Origin: Blastococcus sp. DSM 46786
GTDB lineage: Bacteria; Actinomycetota; Actinomycetes; Mycobacteriales; Geodermatophilaceae
Direction of reading: 5' to 3'
DNA length: 64,000 nucleotides
Assembly: GCF_900109665.1 (NCBI RefSeq)
Contig: NZ_FOAO01000011.1
Coordinates: forward strand, 101,684 to 165,683
Both the position numbers and the translations under genes were made by a program. Shown here in pieces: positions 63,774 to 64,000 of the stretch. Numbering within the stretch: position 1 is the stretch's first letter; each line of letters starts with the position of its first letter. A model generated the notes under the pieces. That model did no database searches. It was not told the origin of the DNA and saw only the letters and a program-made list of their open reading frames with translations.

Positions 63774-63896
63774 TGCACTCACCAAGCCTGGCGGTGTGAC
63801 CTCATAGGAGCCTGTGCCAGCAGGCACCCATCACTGTCTTGTCCGCTCGCCCGGCGGTGCGTGCCGCCCTGTCGGTTGCGAGCGAGGAGGACGGCG
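63774..63896 (+). ncRNA. Candidate IS110 left-end non-coding RNA (bridge RNA) region
   Basis: Non-coding DNA directly upstream of the IS110-type transposase with two clear stem-loops: GCCTG-TGCCAG-CAGGC (63810-63825) and GGCGG-TGCGTG-CCGCC (63853-63868). Members of the IS110 group are known to express a bridge RNA from this position. The boundaries of the element and RNA cannot be fixed because the right end lies outside the window. Confidence 0.35.
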
Positions 63897-64000
63897 ATGA
63901 CCACCATCGCACCAGAGACGGCCCCGGACCAGGTCCAGGTGGCCGGTGGCGTGGACACCCATTGCGACACCCACACCGCGGCCGCGGTCGACACCACCGG
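63897..64000 (+). CDS. IS110-family transposase (DEDD recombinase), N-terminus only
   Basis: 34 codons visible. After MTTIAPETAPDQV comes AGGVDTHCDTHTAAAVDTTG, the first DEDD-domain motif of IS110 transposases (GVDTHKDTHTAAVVD in relatives, with the first catalytic Asp). GAGGAGG precedes the ATG. Truncated by the window end, so integrity cannot be judged. The ribosomal genes rplJ-rplL would be expected just beyond it. Confidence 0.85.
   Translation, partial: MTTIAPETAPDQVQVAGGVDTHCDTHTAAAVDTT

Larger units (their letters stand above)
63774..64000 (+). mobile_element. IS110-family insertion sequence, left part only
   Basis: Inferred from the transposase start at 63897 and the non-coding stretch before it. 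The left boundary is uncertain (somewhere between 63659 and about 63790), and the element runs out of the window. Confidence 0.6.

Noticed and set aside
63873..63896. Another copy of the mini-ORF coupling element before the IS110 transposase (GCGAGCGAGGAGG)
   Set aside because: Only the Shine-Dalgarno-like end matches; the frame does not end in a stop/start overlap and the 5' blocks are missing.

Overview
This is a chromosomal core region of a very high-G+C actinobacterium. The gene content and order, the DUF222/HNH (13E12-type) nuclease, the Rex-hem operon and the abundant GTG starts and GTGA stop/start overlaps point to the Actinomycetota. A Geodermatophilaceae-like organism (Blastococcus, Modestobacter or Geodermatophilus type) is my best guess from memory of such genomes, not something the sequence proves. 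The order resembles the M. tuberculosis Rv0508-Rv0566/Rv0634-Rv0641 and S. coelicolor rex-hem, nuo and kor neighbourhoods.

Region by region. 1-1719: the end of an acyl-CoA synthetase and a small glutaredoxin-like protein. 1844-14218: a long, tightly packed probable operon under a Rex-type promoter: rex, hemA, hemC, hemD (fused to a methylase-like domain), hemB, a membrane protein, hemL, a histidine phosphatase, then the system II cytochrome c maturation genes (TlpA-like thioredoxin, ccdA, resB, ccsA). 14335-23967: small hypothetical genes, an Lrp-type regulator, DUF4229 and most of menaquinone biosynthesis (menA, menE, menC, menD, menF, menG), interrupted by an AraC regulator and a DHFR/RibD-like gene. 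menB is not in the window. 24019-26497: an SOS-boxed HNH nuclease, a small Pro-rich ORF and a phosphoribosyltransferase. 26512-44440: a perfect Rex operator, a geranylgeranyl (menaquinone) reductase-type gene and the full 14-gene nuoA-N cluster. 44440-53732: polyprenyl diphosphate synthase, a PQQ-type sugar dehydrogenase lipoprotein, a divergent PNPOx/MocR pair, korAB, htpX and yajQ. 53835-57640: tRNA-Tyr, a TadE-like gene, a 33-residue Arg/Trp repeat peptide gene and a membrane EAL protein. 57710-63658: tRNA-Thr, tRNA-Met, rpmG, two MaoC-type dehydratase subunits, aspartate aminotransferase, tRNA-Trp, secE, nusG, rplK and rplA. 63659-64000: a structured non-coding stretch and the start of an IS110-family transposase.

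How it fits together: the window encodes much of an aerobic respiratory chain and its cofactors (heme, cytochrome c maturation, menaquinone and its prenyl tail, quinone reductase, complex I, and the ferredoxin-linked 2-oxoacid oxidoreductase). The NADH/NAD+ sensor Rex is encoded here, and Rex operators lie in front of both the heme operon and the menaquinone-reductase/nuo block.

Most worth a second look: (1) a dispersed intergenic element that encodes 26-34 residue mini-ORFs coupled by GTGA/ATGA overlaps to the next gene and carries that gene's Shine-Dalgarno (tandem in front of nusG, single at nuoJ/nuoK, degenerate in front of menF); (2) the 33-residue RGVRWG-repeat peptide gene, whose three 18-bp repeats differ only at synonymous sites and which has its own 17-bp terminator; (3) a 27-bp x3 in-frame tandem repeat inside hemA; (4) the pair of Rex operators; (5) structured RNA upstream of the IS110 transposase, possibly a bridge RNA.
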